A stretch of 64,000 bases of DNA from contig NW_018343973.1 of assembly GCF_002099425.1 (NCBI RefSeq), positions 2,918,501 to 2,982,500 on the forward strand. The letters are read 5' to 3'. Within the stretch, counting starts at the first letter, position 1, and each line of letters opens with the position of its first letter. The notes under the pieces were generated by a model. It worked only from the letters and a program-made list of their open reading frames with translations. It was not told where the DNA came from and ran no database searches. This DNA is from Phascolarctos cinereus (lineage: Eukaryota; Chordata; Mammalia; Diprotodontia; Phascolarctidae). The position numbers were made by a program, and so were the translations under genes. This document shows, piece after piece, positions 1 through 11,155 of this stretch.

Positions 1-440
1 AATAATAGTCATAATGCTTTTATTAACTAATAATGCCTTTAGTTTATGTCATGCCCTTGTGCTGAGTAACTCAGTCTATAGGACACCCTGGATTTCTCTA
101 GCTTTATTTAGCACTTCACACTTTTTATCTCTCCTACTACATTCATGAACACAAGTCAGTTCTAAGTGCAAGGTACTGAGCTAGGTACTAGAGATATAAA
201 AACAACCATAAGACAGTCCCTTTCCTCAAGGAGCTTACATTCTACTGGAGATACAAACAGGAATGCATTCAAAAGGGATGGAATTTGAATCTCTCTCATT
301 TCTGATACTTTTTTTAAAAAAATCGAGTAGCACACTGTGGTGGGCAGAGTCCTAGTCAAGAGAACTGAGTTCAATATCATATGAACATTGACAGGTTAAT
401 TAACTTTTAGCCTCAATTTCTCATTTGATTTATGCATTAC
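1..440. other. unassigned AT-rich flank with a probable L2 3'-end remnant
   Basis: No gene is visible. About 150-265 reads like the minus-strand 3' end of an L2 LINE: a worn 'tactgagctaggtactag' (usual form: gcactgtgctaagtgctggg), then 'ctcaaggagcttacattcta'. The rest is unassigned. Confidence 0.4.
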
Positions 441-645
441 AGTAAAAAGCATGTTGAACTTGCAGTCATAGGACCCAAGTTCAAATCCAGACTCTGCCAC
501 TTACTCAACTATTAGTTTCCATATCTGTAAAATGAGCGAATTGGACAAAATAGCTCCTATGAAGCTATGAAACCAAAATGAATATGTTATATTAGATGAC
601 TTTGAAGGCCCCTTCCAGCTCTAATTCTTATGAAGATTTCTGGTG
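440..645 (+). mobile_element. MIR-type core-SINE
   Basis: The tRNA-derived head is visible in 'caagttcaaatccagactct', followed by the core ('gccacttactc', 'atctgtaaaatgagcgaatt') and the usual end 'aaggccccttccagctcta'. Old and diverged, with no clear target-site duplication. Confidence 0.7.
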
Positions 646-786
646 GACAAGCTAGAAGCGATTGGATCAAATTCCAGTTTAGAGTTTTCCATGGATTTCC
701 ATTGCTCTTTGTATTGATGTCATGGAAAAACCACTGGGTATGGAATAACAAAACCTGGGTCCCAGTCTTGGCTTTTGCAACCAGGC

Positions 787-841
<55 letters not shown>

Positions 842-1220
842 TTTCAAAAAACTTAAGAAAACAATGCTCAAGAAAGATTCTCCATTAGTAAAGAATGTGG
901 GTGGATTACTAAAAATTCACCAAAAATCAGAAACTTTTCTGATAGGCTAGCAGTGAATTCCTACCTGTAAGCTGGCAAATGAGCTTGGCCAAGAACACCT
1001 AGGTGGAGCAATTCCAATTCAGTGGGGACTATTCAGAAATTGTAGATACCACTCTGGCTTTAGAGGCCAATTAGAAGCAACCCAAGGGAGCTTGGGCTCT
1101 AGACTTATGGCACTGTGGACTAATCTAGGGCCAGGGAACTTCAGCTAAAGGATAATTTAGCAAGTTGGTCTATTATCCAGCCTCTGATAAGAAGGATTAT
1201 TTAATCATGTGAGATATTTG
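646..1220. other. unassigned sequence around a TG microsatellite
   Basis: Apart from the TG run I see no element I can name. The overlapping reading frames here exist only because a dinucleotide repeat is open in several frames. Confidence 0.4.
790..840. repeat. (TG)n microsatellite, about 25 units
   Basis: An uninterrupted GT/TG run. It encodes runs of CV or HT residues in open frames on both strands, which are artefacts. Confidence 0.97.
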
Positions 1221-1221
1221 G

Positions 1222-1412
1222 GTCCTAGATTTAGAGCTAGAAAAGACTTTAGAGGCCTTCTAGCATGATGCCTTAATTTTATAAATAAGGAAACTGAGGC
1301 TGAGAGCCTAAATGATATCCCCAAGGTTATATAAGTAATGAATAGCAGAGTCAGATTTTGAACTCAGCTCCTCCAACTCCAAATTTAACATTCTTTCCCC
1401 TAAATCTTGCTT
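1222..1412 (-). mobile_element. MIR-type core-SINE
   Basis: Reverse-oriented core: 'ttagagctagaaaagacttt' (tail end), 'ataaggaaactgaggctgag' (core), then 'ttttgaactcagctcctcca' (head). Diverged and without obvious terminal duplications. Confidence 0.7.
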
Positions 1413-1689
1413 CAAATATTCATGAATTTGAAATGTATTCATAGGAAGTATAGCTAGAATTCTGTGGACTAAAATTTTATAAGGGAAGTCAGCCTAGGAG
1501 GAATAGGAAATTCAGAGGGATGAAATTCTGAAGACACAGAGATAAATAATTCCAATAGGGAGAAAAAAATGGGAAGTGTTTGGAAGAGATCAATGTGTAT
1601 GCACAGGGAACTCACCAATCAACTTAAATGAAAAAAAAATGTATTTATATGGGATATGCAAGCAAAATCAGGTAACAGTGGATGAATAC
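1413..1689. other. unassigned
   Basis: AT-rich sequence with no recognisable gene or repeat. It may be the worn 5' part of the CR1/L3 element that follows. Confidence 0.3.
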
Positions 1690-2464
1690 AGGAGTAAGGC
1701 ATAATCCTAGAAAAATAGAGGCAGCAATGTTAAAGCTCAAAATGAGCTGAAACTTGAGAGAGAAACTATGTTAAACAAAAACATTCTGTTTTGCTTTTAG
1801 CTACAGAGGGGAAAGAAGATGATCCAAGCAAGCGACAGGAGCACTGCTTGGGCTGGATGTGACAATGATAAATGACAATAAAGAGAAGGTAGAGCCACTC
1901 GGGTCTTACTGTGTTAATTTTCTCCACTCAGGAGGAAGAACTTTGCCTCTGCAATGACAGAACTGAAACAACTTGATATCCAGGATGAGGAAGGTGTCAG
2001 TCATTATTCCTGATTAGGTGTGGCCACCTGGCCCAAAGGAACTGTAACCTTGAACTCGAAAAGAACAGGAGGATATGATGATGGGTCACTGTCAGTGACA
2101 TTTGAAAGATTGTGGAAAATAGGCAAAGCCTTGCAAGCCTGGAGAAAGGGAAATGCACATTCTCCAGAGGGAAGAGAACAGAGTGTTCAAACTATAGGCC
2201 AACAGGAGTGACTTTGAGTCCTGGGGTAAATCTAGAACAGATCATCAAAGTAATGGTTAGAAACAAACATCTAGAAAAGGAAGTGATGATTACAAAAAGC
2301 CCGCAAGTCTTCAAGAATGTCATTCCAGATTAACCTAATTTCCTCTTTTGACAGGGTTAATAAACTGCTAGACGAGGGAAACACTGTAGTTATAGTTTGC
2401 CTAGATTTTGGGAAAATCTTTGATAAAAAATCTTGTGCTATTGTTGTGGAAAATAAACTCCAGT

Positions 2465-2603
2465 GTCTCCTAGGACCAATCTAAAATCCACTGTTTGGCT
2501 TTTAAATCTCTCATAACCTCGTCCTCTCCTACCTTTCCAATCTCCTCAATCTTTACTTACCCCCATGTACTCTTCAGCTCTAGTGACAATAGAGATAAAT
2601 ATA
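2465..2603 (+). mobile_element. L2 LINE fragment inserted in the CR1/L3 element
   Basis: The pyrimidine-rich text 'tttggcttttaaatctctca', 'cctacctttcc' and 'ccccatgtactctt' matches the L2 3' region (compare 28300-28380). A few bases of it resume after the SINE at about 2884. Confidence 0.6.
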
Positions 2604-2611
2604 ATGTCTTA

Positions 2612-2875
2612 TTGTTATTCAGCTGTTTGATTGTGTCTAACTCTAAGGGACCCCATGGACTTATTGTCCGTGGCATTTTCTTGGCAAAGATATTGGAGTT
2701 GTTTGCCATTTCTTTCTCCAGTGTGTCTCCATTTTACAGATGAAGAACTGAGGCAAACAGGGTTAAGTGACTTGTCCAGGGTCATACAGCTAAGAAGTGT
2801 CTAAAGCCAGATTTGAACTCAGATTTTCCTGACTCAAGGCCTCATGCTCTATCCATTGTGCCACCTAACTGTCCC
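2612..2875 (-). mobile_element. RTE-tailed tRNA-derived SINE
   Basis: In reverse orientation it opens with the RTE/BovB-like tail ('ttgttattcagctgtttgat'), then 'ttggcaaagatattggagtt', the core 'gaactgaggcaaacagggtt', and ends in the tRNA-like head ('ctctatccattgtgccacc'). An 8-bp target-site duplication ATGTCTTA flanks it at 2604-2611 and 2876-2883. Confidence 0.9.
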
Positions 2876-3530
2876 ATGTCTTATATAATGTCTTATACTT
2901 AGATTCAAAAAATCATCTGGACAGGATGAGGGAGGCATGCTCAGGAGTAGTTTGTCTGAAAAATATCTGGGCATTTTATTGGACCACAAAATAAAATGAA
3001 TCAGCAATGTGATATGGCAGCCAACATACTAATGTGATATTCAACTGCATTAAGAGAGGAATAGCTTCAGGGAATGAGGACATGATACTCCTCATATGTT
3101 TTGCCATAGTCAGGCACATCAGGAGTATTGCTTTCAGTTCTGGGCAAGCCATTTTGGTAGGGATATTAATTAACTGGAGGGCATCCAGAGGAGAGCAAGG
3201 ATGCTGAAGGGTCTTGAATCCATGTCATAAAATGATTGGTTGATAGAACTATGGATGTTAACCTGATGAAGAGAAAACTTAGGGAGAATACGATTATTCC
3301 ATTCAAATACTTGAAGGGCATCATATGAGAGAGGAAGTAGTATTTGTTACAGAAGACAAAACTGGGGGCAGCAAGTAGCTACAAAGAAGTGTATTTAAAC
3401 TTGATACCAGGAGAAAATTCCTAAGAATTAGAGCTGCACGAAAGTGAAATCAGGCTGACTCAGGGGGTCATAGTTCTCCCCTCCTTAGAGGGCTTGGAGA
3501 GAGACCAGATGATCCATTTAGTGAAGCTTT

Positions 3531-4210
3531 CTGTGGGGTGTGGGTTAGCTCCCCATTCTCATATTCTCTGGTTCTATGGCAGAATAAAATGGGAGTGGGG
3601 AGAAGTGGAAAAATAATTAGAGACTGAGTGTGGTAATTTGTTGAACCCAGGAAGCTGAGCAGGATACAAGAGAGCAAGAAGGTCAAAGGGATTAGATGGG
3701 TCTTCAGACTCAGGGAAGCTTAGAAATTCTTAATGAAAGAAGCCTTGGCCCAAGGGTCAGGGGCCCTGGATCAGTCTCAAGGAAGAACTGAAGTATTAGT
3801 AAGCTGGCTTGGGAAGCAAGGCCTACGCCCAGAGTAGGCCTTACACAGGCAATTCCCATACTGGGAAACTGGCTTCCAGGACAAGGAGACAGAAATGAGA
3901 GAAGAGAAAAGAAGGGAGGGATAGAATATGTTCTTGTTGGGTCAAGGGAGTGGGATGGGGGGGAAAGAACAAATTCCACAAAATGAACATTTTAATAAGA
4001 AGAAACATTCACTAAGAGATGGGATAAATAGATCATAAGCTCCCATGGATCATAAGTTAGCTTTGTTTTTTTTTTCCTTGTGACACTTATATTGTACACA
4101 GTACAGCCATGCAGGCAATCAATATGTATCGTCAAGTCAGTAGAATAAAAATGTCAAAGAGCTATGGTACTATAAAAGTTACTAATTTTGAAAATGAAGA
4201 CAAACCATGG
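3531..4210. other. unassigned
   Basis: Purine-rich stretches (3890-3970) and no recognisable gene. Open frames here lack family motifs. Confidence 0.35.
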
Positions 4211-4212
4211 AT

Positions 4213-4880
4213 TTAGGAAAAGATGATGACTTCAGAAATCAGAATTTTAGAGTTGGAAGAGAACAACTTAGAGAGTGTGTCATAGAGGCTCAATGCCACG
4301 TGGCCTTGACTGTTGCTGAGGACAATTAAAAGGGCAGCAGAAAGCTGTGAATTCCAAAGAGTTTTGGTTGGAGACCTCCTCACTATTAGCGAGACACTTC
4401 CATCAACAAATATTTGCTTAGGATGAACTGTTTTCCAGTCACTGTGCAAGGCACTGGTGGCTTTGCAAAGATAAATCGTGATACAATGACAGTAATAATA
4501 ACTGATCACATAGTACTTGACAGGTCCAAACTGCTTTATATAGGATGTCTTATTTCATTCTCATAACCACTCTATGAAGTAGATAGTGTAAATGACATCA
4601 TTCCCATTTTGCAGTTGAGAAAACTGAGATTTGTAAGTGGCTTGCTCAGTTTCTCAGCTAACAAATGGCAAAGCCAAGACCCAAGTCCAGTGTTATTTCT
4701 ACTATGCTATACTGTTTCTGCATAAGACAGGACCCCTTCATACACCTTATCATCTAGAGCAAGAGTTCTTAGACTAGAGTCATCCTCCCTCTGCTTGAAG
4801 ACCTCCCAAGGAAGGTGAATCTAGTACCTTTTGAGGCAGCCCAGCATACTTTTGTGCAACTCATTGTCAGGAAATCCCCC
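4213..4880 (-). mobile_element. CR1/L3 3'-end remnant, split
   Basis: 4213-4275 ('aatcagaattttagagttgg') and 4740-4880 ('tgcttgaagacctcccaagg', 'tgaggcagcccagcatac') are successive pieces of the CR1/L3 3' region in reverse. Between them lie an L2-like tail (about 4390-4485) and a MIR (4490-4725). Confidence 0.55.
4490..4725 (-). mobile_element. MIR core-SINE
   Basis: Classic reverse MIR order: 'ctcataaccactctatgaag', 'cccattttgcagttgagaaa', 'ctcagctaacaaatggcaaa', ending 'actatgctatactg'. Nearly full length. Confidence 0.8.
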
Positions 4881-4889
4881 CCCCCAATA

Positions 4890-5085
4890 TAAAATCCATA
4901 GATTTCAGGGGGTTGGTGACCTATTTTTGAAAACATTTTGATAACTGTATTTCAACATAATTGCTTTCCTTTGCAAACTTATGTATTTTATTTTATACCT
5001 TTAAAAAACATTGTTCTTAGGAATCATAGGCTTCACCAGACTACCAAAGGGTCTACAACACACAAAAAAGTTATGTGCCCTTGGT
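4890..5085 (-). mobile_element. hAT-like nonautonomous DNA element remnant (family C)
   Basis: Contains 'taggcttcaccagactacca' and 'atttcaacataattgctttc', reading as the reverse of 'ctttgacagtctggtgagga' at 17380 and related to 50000-50085. The hAT assignment is from memory of the family and weak. Confidence 0.4.
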
Positions 5086-6325
5086 ATAGAGTGACATATC
5101 TAGATAAGTCATGAACATGAAAACATAACAATATGAGATAGGGGCTCAAGTTCTTTCCTCTTTGGCGGAATAAGCATTCTCCACCAAATCCGATGCAAAT
5201 GTAATTAAGCCTTCAGTTGCTATAGTAAGTGATCAGTGCTAAATAGATTAGTGCTAAATTAATGTTTGCTAAATGAATGAATGGAATTCGGTGCTGAGGC
5301 AAGTACAGGGGAATCTCTGTAAGGAGATAAGTTAAGAAATCTCTGACTTTCTAGGACTTAGAGTTTTCCAGGAGCAGGAAAGTCGGGGGGGGGGTTGGAT
5401 TACACACAGAAAGATAAGACATAATTATACACAATAAGAACACTAGAGAAATAAAAAATACCGTATTCTATCTAGCTGGCCACAGACCAGATGATGCATC
5501 ACATCCCATCTAGCTCTCCACCCTGATCATTTTGTCATCAGCCATCCTGTTTCAAACACTTCCCATAAATCTTCGTCCTCTGTTGGGCACAGAGGTACAG
5601 AAATACTTGCTGACTTTACTCTTTATGCTTATTGTCTCTTGTGGTTTCTGGGAGTGAGGGTGAAACTCCAACTTCATGTGGAAAACAAGGAGTACCTGAT
5701 AATAGGGAGCAGAAAAGAGACTTTGATGCAATTTTCCGACCTTAAAGATATTAGGATATTTAAAAGAACAATTACTTCATTAAAAGGATTGTTTCTAAAT
5801 GAGGTGTTTTTCCAAATGTTCTCTCAAATGATGATCTGGAGTTTGAACTTGAAGCTTGAACCCACTGAAGTGAAGTTTGCAGCAAGGGAGGGATTGAGTC
5901 TTTTGGGGATGGAGGGTGGGAAGGGAGAAAGCTGGTAAGAATTAATGCCACTTTTATTTTTAAGAGATGGAAACATCTGCCTAAAAGGGTGGAAGGAAAT
6001 GAGAGGTGGGAGTAGGGGATTGGAGGTTGGATTATTTGTGTTGCTTGTTTACTCGGCAGCTGACTTGCATGTCAGGAGATGGGAACACTGAAATGCTGGA
6101 AAGCATGTTCTCTCTGTGTGTAGGAGGATGACCTCTTTCCCCCATAGCCCCACCATGTGATTTCTCTTCTGTCCCCCCACCCCTGAATTGCCCAGATCCA
6201 ACCAGATTCCCCTGAGGGTGGATTATGCTATTATTCTTCTCTCTGGATTCTACCAGCTCCATGGAACAAGAATGTCAGAGCTGTTGTCTCCTGGTAATTC
6301 AAAGCACATTCCAGCATGCATCAAG
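5086..6325. other. unassigned
   Basis: No recognisable gene. A worn L2-type tail ('taatgtttgctaaatgaatg') lies near 5260-5285. The 99-codon open frame at 5639-5938 has no family motif, no close splice logic and no clear initiator context, so I do not call it a gene. Confidence 0.35.
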
Positions 6326-6329
6326 CAGA

Positions 6330-6515
6330 TAATTAAGACAGTTTAATTGGAAATTAGGAGATCAGGGTTTTTCCTCTGGCCCTGCTACTAACTGTCACCT
6401 TGGGCAAGTCATATAACTCATCTGAGCCTTAATGTTTTCCTTTGTAAAAAGACCAGTTTGGACTAAATGACGTCTAAGATGCCTTCTAGCTTGAAACTTG
6501 TTTGACATTTAGAAT
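6330..6515 (+). mobile_element. MIR-type core-SINE
   Basis: Core 'caccttgggcaagtcatata' and the tail 'gatgccttctagcttgaaac'. The head is diverged. Confidence 0.65.
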
Positions 6516-6604
6516 TTGTACGTAAGAAAAACTGCATGCTCAAGAGGGGTTTCTTCATAGACAAGAAGTGAAATTGTCTATTGATTAATGTCAGTGTGAA
6601 TTAG

Positions 6605-6850
6605 TTCCCATGGAGAAATCAGAATTTGAGAGTTGGAAAGGATCTCAGCAGTCACTTTGACCAATCTATCCCCAAAAGGGATCTCCACTATTACATACTT
6701 GACAAACAGTTATCCAGGCTCTATTTGAAGACCTCCAAAGAGGGGTAACCTACCACCTCTTGAAGCAGTCTATTCTAATTTTGTAAACTCTTATCACTGG
6801 CAAGTTTTCCCTGACATCAAGCCTCAATTTGCTTCTTCCCAGAGTGCAAA
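6605..6850 (-). mobile_element. CR1/L3 3'-end fragment
   Basis: 'aatttgagagttggaaagga', 'tgaagacctccaaagagggg' and 'tgacatcaagcctcaatttg' are successive landmarks of the CR1/L3 3' region in reverse order. Confidence 0.65.
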
Positions 6851-7170
6851 TATTATAGTTTATTAGACAAGGGTTATCCTGATAGAAAACCTTGAGGAGA
6901 AAGAAAACATGATGGAGATTGCACATAGGATAAAACACTCATTGAGTTAAAAACCCAATGGAAAGTTGGATCAGACAGACAGAAGCTCAAGAACTGGGGT
7001 CAACTCTGATCCAAATTGTGTAGTCAGTGAAGTTTGTTTTCAATATTCCATCCTCTCCTTTCTCAACCTTATATGCCCTACAGGTAGAATCCCCCTCCCC
7101 TTTCAAGTACCTAGCAGCTTCCCAACCTCTCCTCTGACTCCCTCCATTAGAGTCTGCTTCTAAAAAGAGT
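6851..7170. other. unassigned
   Basis: No gene seen. 7030-7160 is pyrimidine-rich and could be a worn L2 piece, but I could not place it. Confidence 0.3.
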
Positions 7171-7880
7171 ACTTTAAAAATAATAACTGGCGTTTATATA
7201 GCACTTTAAAGTTAGTCATGCATATAAAAATCTATTGTTGCTTGTCCTTCGATTTCTAAGAAGATCAATGGCATCATGGGGTGATGTCTTGACTTGCCCA
7301 TGAATTGGATTTAAGTAAGTTAGAATTGCACAAAGTGGTCAGCCTCACTCTCTCTTCCAGAGTCATCAAAGTGCAGTGGCAAGACAAAAGTCAAGTAATG
7401 GCCTAGGATGCAGTGTTTGACCTTAGCATCTTCCAAACTTAGACTAAGCTTAGACCAAGCTCTAAGTGCTTCACAGTGCCTGCATCAGCCACTTTCGGGG
7501 CAACTGGAACCAATTGTTCTCATTCGTCCATTCTTCTGGGGATGTCTTCACACACTTGGGGTAGACATCCCCCTAATTCATCAGTGGATTTGAGGCCCAT
7601 CAGTTACCATTAACCTGGTTTAGCCTGTTTGCCCAGGTGGTTTTATCTAGGTGTGACCACTGAACATACTGCATACAGCTTCTCGGAGCCACAGGTGAGT
7701 GCTGGGTGATAGGTACACACCAAAGGTGGATGAACAGCCCTGCAAAGAGCCAGCAAGCCTTCATAGCAGAGCTGCTAGCTCTTCCTGAATGCCCCATAAA
7801 TATAATGGATGCTCAAAACCATTCTAGAAGGTAACTATTAGAGATAACATCATTGATATTTCATAGGAGAATAAAATAAG
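7171..7880 (-). mobile_element. MIR remnant split by repeat R1
   Basis: 7171-7210 ('ggcgtttatatagcacttta') and about 7800-7880 ('aaccattctagaaggtaact', 'atttcataggagaataaaat') look like two parts of one reverse MIR, interrupted by the unclassified repeat at 7211-7795. Confidence 0.45.
7211..7795. repeat. unclassified dispersed repeat R1, copy 1
   Basis: Shares a long collinear segment with 33857-34372: 'attgttg..ttgtcc', then 'catgaattggatttaag', 'cagcctcactctctc' and 'cagagtcatcaaagtgcagtggcaag' in the same order. Read in reverse it ends 'ggacaagcaacaat', reminiscent of an RTE-type tail, so it may be a minus-strand nonautonomous RTE-dependent element. The later half (7500-7795) differs from the second copy. 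No coding sequence is evident. Confidence 0.6.
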
Positions 7881-9370
7881 ACCTGGTATTTTGAACATGT
7901 TTGAACTTAGTTGGGCTGACCCTTAGGTGACAGAAACACAGCCCATTACTGGGTCCACACCTGAAGCCTTCCTAGGTTAATAGGACCTGTTAAATCTTGG
8001 GCTCCATTGGGATATCCTCTGAGAATTTAGTCACTTTTACGATATGCTGAGAAGGATGACAGTGAAAGAAAGAGAAGTAGAATACATGAATGTGACCGAG
8101 ATTTTGACCAAGCCTCAAGCACTTCATATGCTCTGTTGCTTAGATATAACTTGAGATCAGTGGAGAAAATGTTGACATTTAAGGCTGTATGCCCACGAGA
8201 AGGCAGAGTTGGTCTGAGAGCTTTGGAGAATAGAGACACAATCAATGCTAGATTATCTTTGGGACCAATTCCATATACATGAAGACAGAAAGATAGACTT
8301 TAGACATTATGGCCATGTAGGAGAAGCTGTCTCTTCAATGCGTCCTTGATTTCTAGTTTGCCTTCCTAGATACTTTGGGGATTTCTCCTTGGATGAGATC
8401 TTGTTCTCTTAGTTGATCTGTTGATCTTGCTTCCATCTAAAGAGTGCATTCACTCTGTGTATATTCTGGTATATATTCTAATCTGTTAAACTTCTCTGAT
8501 TTCTGTTTGCTATTTGTTTAGACAAAAGAATTCACTCAGTATTCATTATTTGTGATGGTCTTTGTGTAACCAGTATTTGATGGGAAGGAGCAAAACCCAA
8601 GTGTAAGCTTAAGATACCTCACCCCCTTTTAAGGATAGTAGTCAAAAACCTTTGAAGCTTTTATGTTCCTAAATCATCAGTATTTAGTGGGGTAGACAGA
8701 TAAAATTCTAGTCTATACATCTTCAGAGACTGGAAGAAAGAGCTCTCAGCTTGGCTTGCTTGTTCCTCCCTCCTCTATATCTCCCCATAGTCCAAAGCTC
8801 AGCTATCATTCGGGCCCTCAGATCATATCTATCACGCCTTCCATGAGCAGCCATTGGACAGCTCAGGTGAAAATACAAATCTTACATGGGCACACACATA
8901 ATATATAATAAAGGGATTGGAACTGTAATTTGTTAGGTGAGGTCCCAGGAGAGATGCACATTTTAACCTGGATTCTAACTAAGCCTAATGATTCAGATTC
9001 TAGCATGTGGAAGATTAGCACATTGGGAATGGAATGGAAAGATTGGAAAGATCAAGTTGTGGCTGGTGGTCTCAGAAGACCACTCTTTCAGAGAAGAAAG
9101 GAGACTTAATTAGCACAACATGCCAAACATGACAAGCAAAAACTTATTTCTTAAATTTTCCAAATCTACCTGAAACATAGATCATTGTGTTTATTGCATA
9201 CATTGCCCTCTGACTTGTAATGAGGTTAATTTGTTCAGCTTAACTCCACAGAGTCCCTCCTCCTCCTGGGAGGGAACTTACCATCATTGGGAAAGTCCAC
9301 ATGAATTGTTTATAAATGTTTGCTTAACTAGATTGAATAGTCTTCCATAAAAAAAAAAAAGTTGATCAAG
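7881..9370. other. unassigned (about 1.5 kb)
   Basis: Unique-looking AT-rich sequence with no repeat or exon I can name. An A-run lies at 9348-9360. Confidence 0.35.
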
Positions 9371-9374
9371 CAAA

Positions 9375-9755
9375 AAATCTCTGGAGCTTTAAGTAGGCAG
9401 TGTGGTGTTGTAAGAGCACTACATTTGCATTTAGTTGACCTGGGTTTGAATCTAAGCTCTGCTTTTCTTTCTTTCTTTTTTTTTTTCTCGGCAATCAGGC
9501 CTAAGTGACTTGCCCAGGGTCACACACCTAGTGAGAGGATCATGTGTCTGAGGCTAAATTTGAACTCAGGTCCTCCTGACTACAGGGCTGGTACTTTTCC
9601 CACTATGCTACCCAGCTACCCCAAAGCTCTACTTCTTACTAGTTAGTCATGGGCAAGTTAATCTCTCTGACCCTCAGTTTCCTCATTGATAAAATGTGGA
9701 GATTGGACTGGGTGACCTTTAAGGCCCCTTCCAACTCAACATCCTGTGATTCTTG
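9375..9755 (+). mobile_element. MIR-type core-SINE split by a younger SINE
   Basis: The head at 9375-9460 ('gacctgggtttgaatctaag') continues at 9631-9755 ('gtcatgggcaagttaatctc', 'aaggccccttccaactcaac'). Removing the SINE between them restores a continuous element. Confidence 0.8.
9461..9623 (-). mobile_element. poly(A)-tailed tRNA-derived SINE (L1-dependent type)
   Basis: Starts with a T-rich run (reverse poly(A)), then 'ggcaatcaggcctaagtgac', 'gacttgcccagggtcacaca', 'aactcaggtcctcctgacta' and the head 'actatgctacccagct'. The target-site duplication AAGCTCT is at 9454-9460 and 9624-9630. Confidence 0.85.
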
Positions 9756-9924
9756 TTATTTAAGGCCAAACAGAAAGACACCCACCAGGCAACGAAGGGC
9801 TACATCTCCAGTTTTGAGGTCAGAAAAGAGATCTGAGGACATCATTTGTGTTAGAAAGTGATTATGATTCTTTTTTTTGTCATGTAACTTTGACAATTAC
9901 TTCTCAAACTGGATACCCGGGCAA
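9756..9924. other. unassigned
   Basis: Short interval without recognisable features. Confidence 0.3.
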
Positions 9925-9933
9925 CTTTTGATT

Positions 9934-10155
9934 GTTGTTCAGTCGTTCCAATGGTGTCCAACTCTTTGTGACCCCATTTGGGTTTTTTTTTTTTGGTAAA
10001 GATACTAGAATGGTTTGCCATTTCCTTCTCTAGCTCATTTTGCAGATGAGAAAATTAAGGCAAACGGGGTTAAGTGGTCACATAGGTAGGGTCTGAGGCT
10101 GAATGTGAACTCAGATCTTCCTGACCCCAGGCCAGGTACTCCATCCATGGCATAC
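9934..10155 (-). mobile_element. RTE-tailed tRNA-derived SINE
   Basis: Tail 'gttgttcagtcgttccaatg', 'tggtttgccatttccttctc', core, then head. The 9-bp target-site duplication CTTTTGATT is at 9925-9933 and 10156-10164. Confidence 0.92.
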
Positions 10156-10349
10156 CTTTTGATTAGAAAGCTTCTTTTCCAACTTAACACTCCCTACTGA
10201 ATTATTTGAGCATAACATTTTGGTCCAGGCAGACATACTGCATAAGCAACATCTGACTCTGTACATTTATTAATTTTTTGTAAACACAATCAGGGTTGCC
10301 ATGAGACCACAACCATGATTCATCCATTACCTAGGGATTTGACAAAGCA

Positions 10350-10510
10350 TTGGAGAAAAAGCACTGGACAAAGTGAATGGAAATTTGCTTTCCTTTCCTA
10401 ACTTTGATATTGACTAGCTATGTGACCTTGGTCAAATCACTTAAACTCTCTGAATCTCATTTTCCTCATCTAAAAAATTATAATACTTTCTCTGTCTACC
10501 TTTGAGGGTA
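10350..10510 (+). mobile_element. MIR core-SINE, partial
   Basis: 'actagctatgtgaccttggt' and 'ttttcctcatctaaaaaatt' define the core. Both ends are worn. Confidence 0.65.
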
Positions 10511-10734
10511 GAAGATATGGAGTTCTTTTGAATGTGATCACTTCATTCACCAGTAGAGACTACAACTTCTCTATGCTTGCAAAAATGGTCTTCATGAATG
10601 ACTATAAATACAAAGAAAGAAATGTTAGGATATACAATAGTAATAAAAATAAATAATAAGTGATAAATGATTATCTCTTTCATTTATCTTAAAATTTTTG
10701 TTTAAACTTCATAACCATCACCCAAAACTATCAA

Positions 10735-11155
10735 ATAAACATGCAGATACCTCCCTCTCCCACCTCTACCAGCACCAGTGACACTAGTCTATTTGCTGTT
10801 CCTGGCATAGGGCAGTCAGTTCATCTCCAGACCCCCAGCATTTTCATGTCTGTCCCCCCTGGCTGGAATTCTCTCCCTCTTCATTTCTACCACCTGGCTT
10901 CCTCAGCTGTCTTCAAGTCCCAGTTAAAATCTCCGTTCAAAGGAAGCCTTTCCCAGTGCTCCTTCATTCTTGTGCCTCCCCTCTGTTAATGATCTACAAG
11001 GTATCCTATGATATCTTATTTCTACATAGTTGTTTGCTTGTTTACTCCACCATTAGAATGTGAGCTCCTTGGGAGCTTGGAAGACAGGGACTATCTTTTC
11101 CCTTTCTGTGTGTCTCCCTAGCACATAGTAGATACTTAAAAAATTATTGACTGAC
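10735..11155 (+). mobile_element. L2 LINE 3' end
   Basis: 'ggctggaattctctccctct', 'gaatgtgagctccttgggag' and 'ctagcacatagtagatactt' are the ordered L2 3' landmarks (ORF end and 3' UTR). 5'-truncated, as usual for LINEs. Confidence 0.85.

Larger units (their letters stand above)
1690..3530 (+). mobile_element. CR1/L3-clade LINE, reverse-transcriptase region and 3' part, interrupted
   Basis: A long relic of a CR1/L3 non-LTR retrotransposon. About 2165-2330 encodes the fingers region with NYRP followed by a LEQII-type motif. Positions 2398-2433 read CLDFGKIFDKKS, corresponding to the family's YLDFSKAFDKVSH-type RT motif. After an interruption (2465-2890), 2895-3530 carries the 3' half of the ORF, e.g. 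'aatgtgatatggcagccaac' and 'ggagggcatccagaggagag'. Reading frames are broken by many stops and shifts, so the element is inactive. The net length of about 1.4 kb is well below a full CR1 (about 4-5 kb). The interruption is an L2 fragment holding an RTE-tailed SINE, so this CR1 is the oldest of the three. Confidence 0.75.

Noticed and set aside
630-950. 106-codon open frame on the plus strand
   Set aside because: Its length comes from an uninterrupted (TG)n run; the opposite strand is open for the same reason. No domain.
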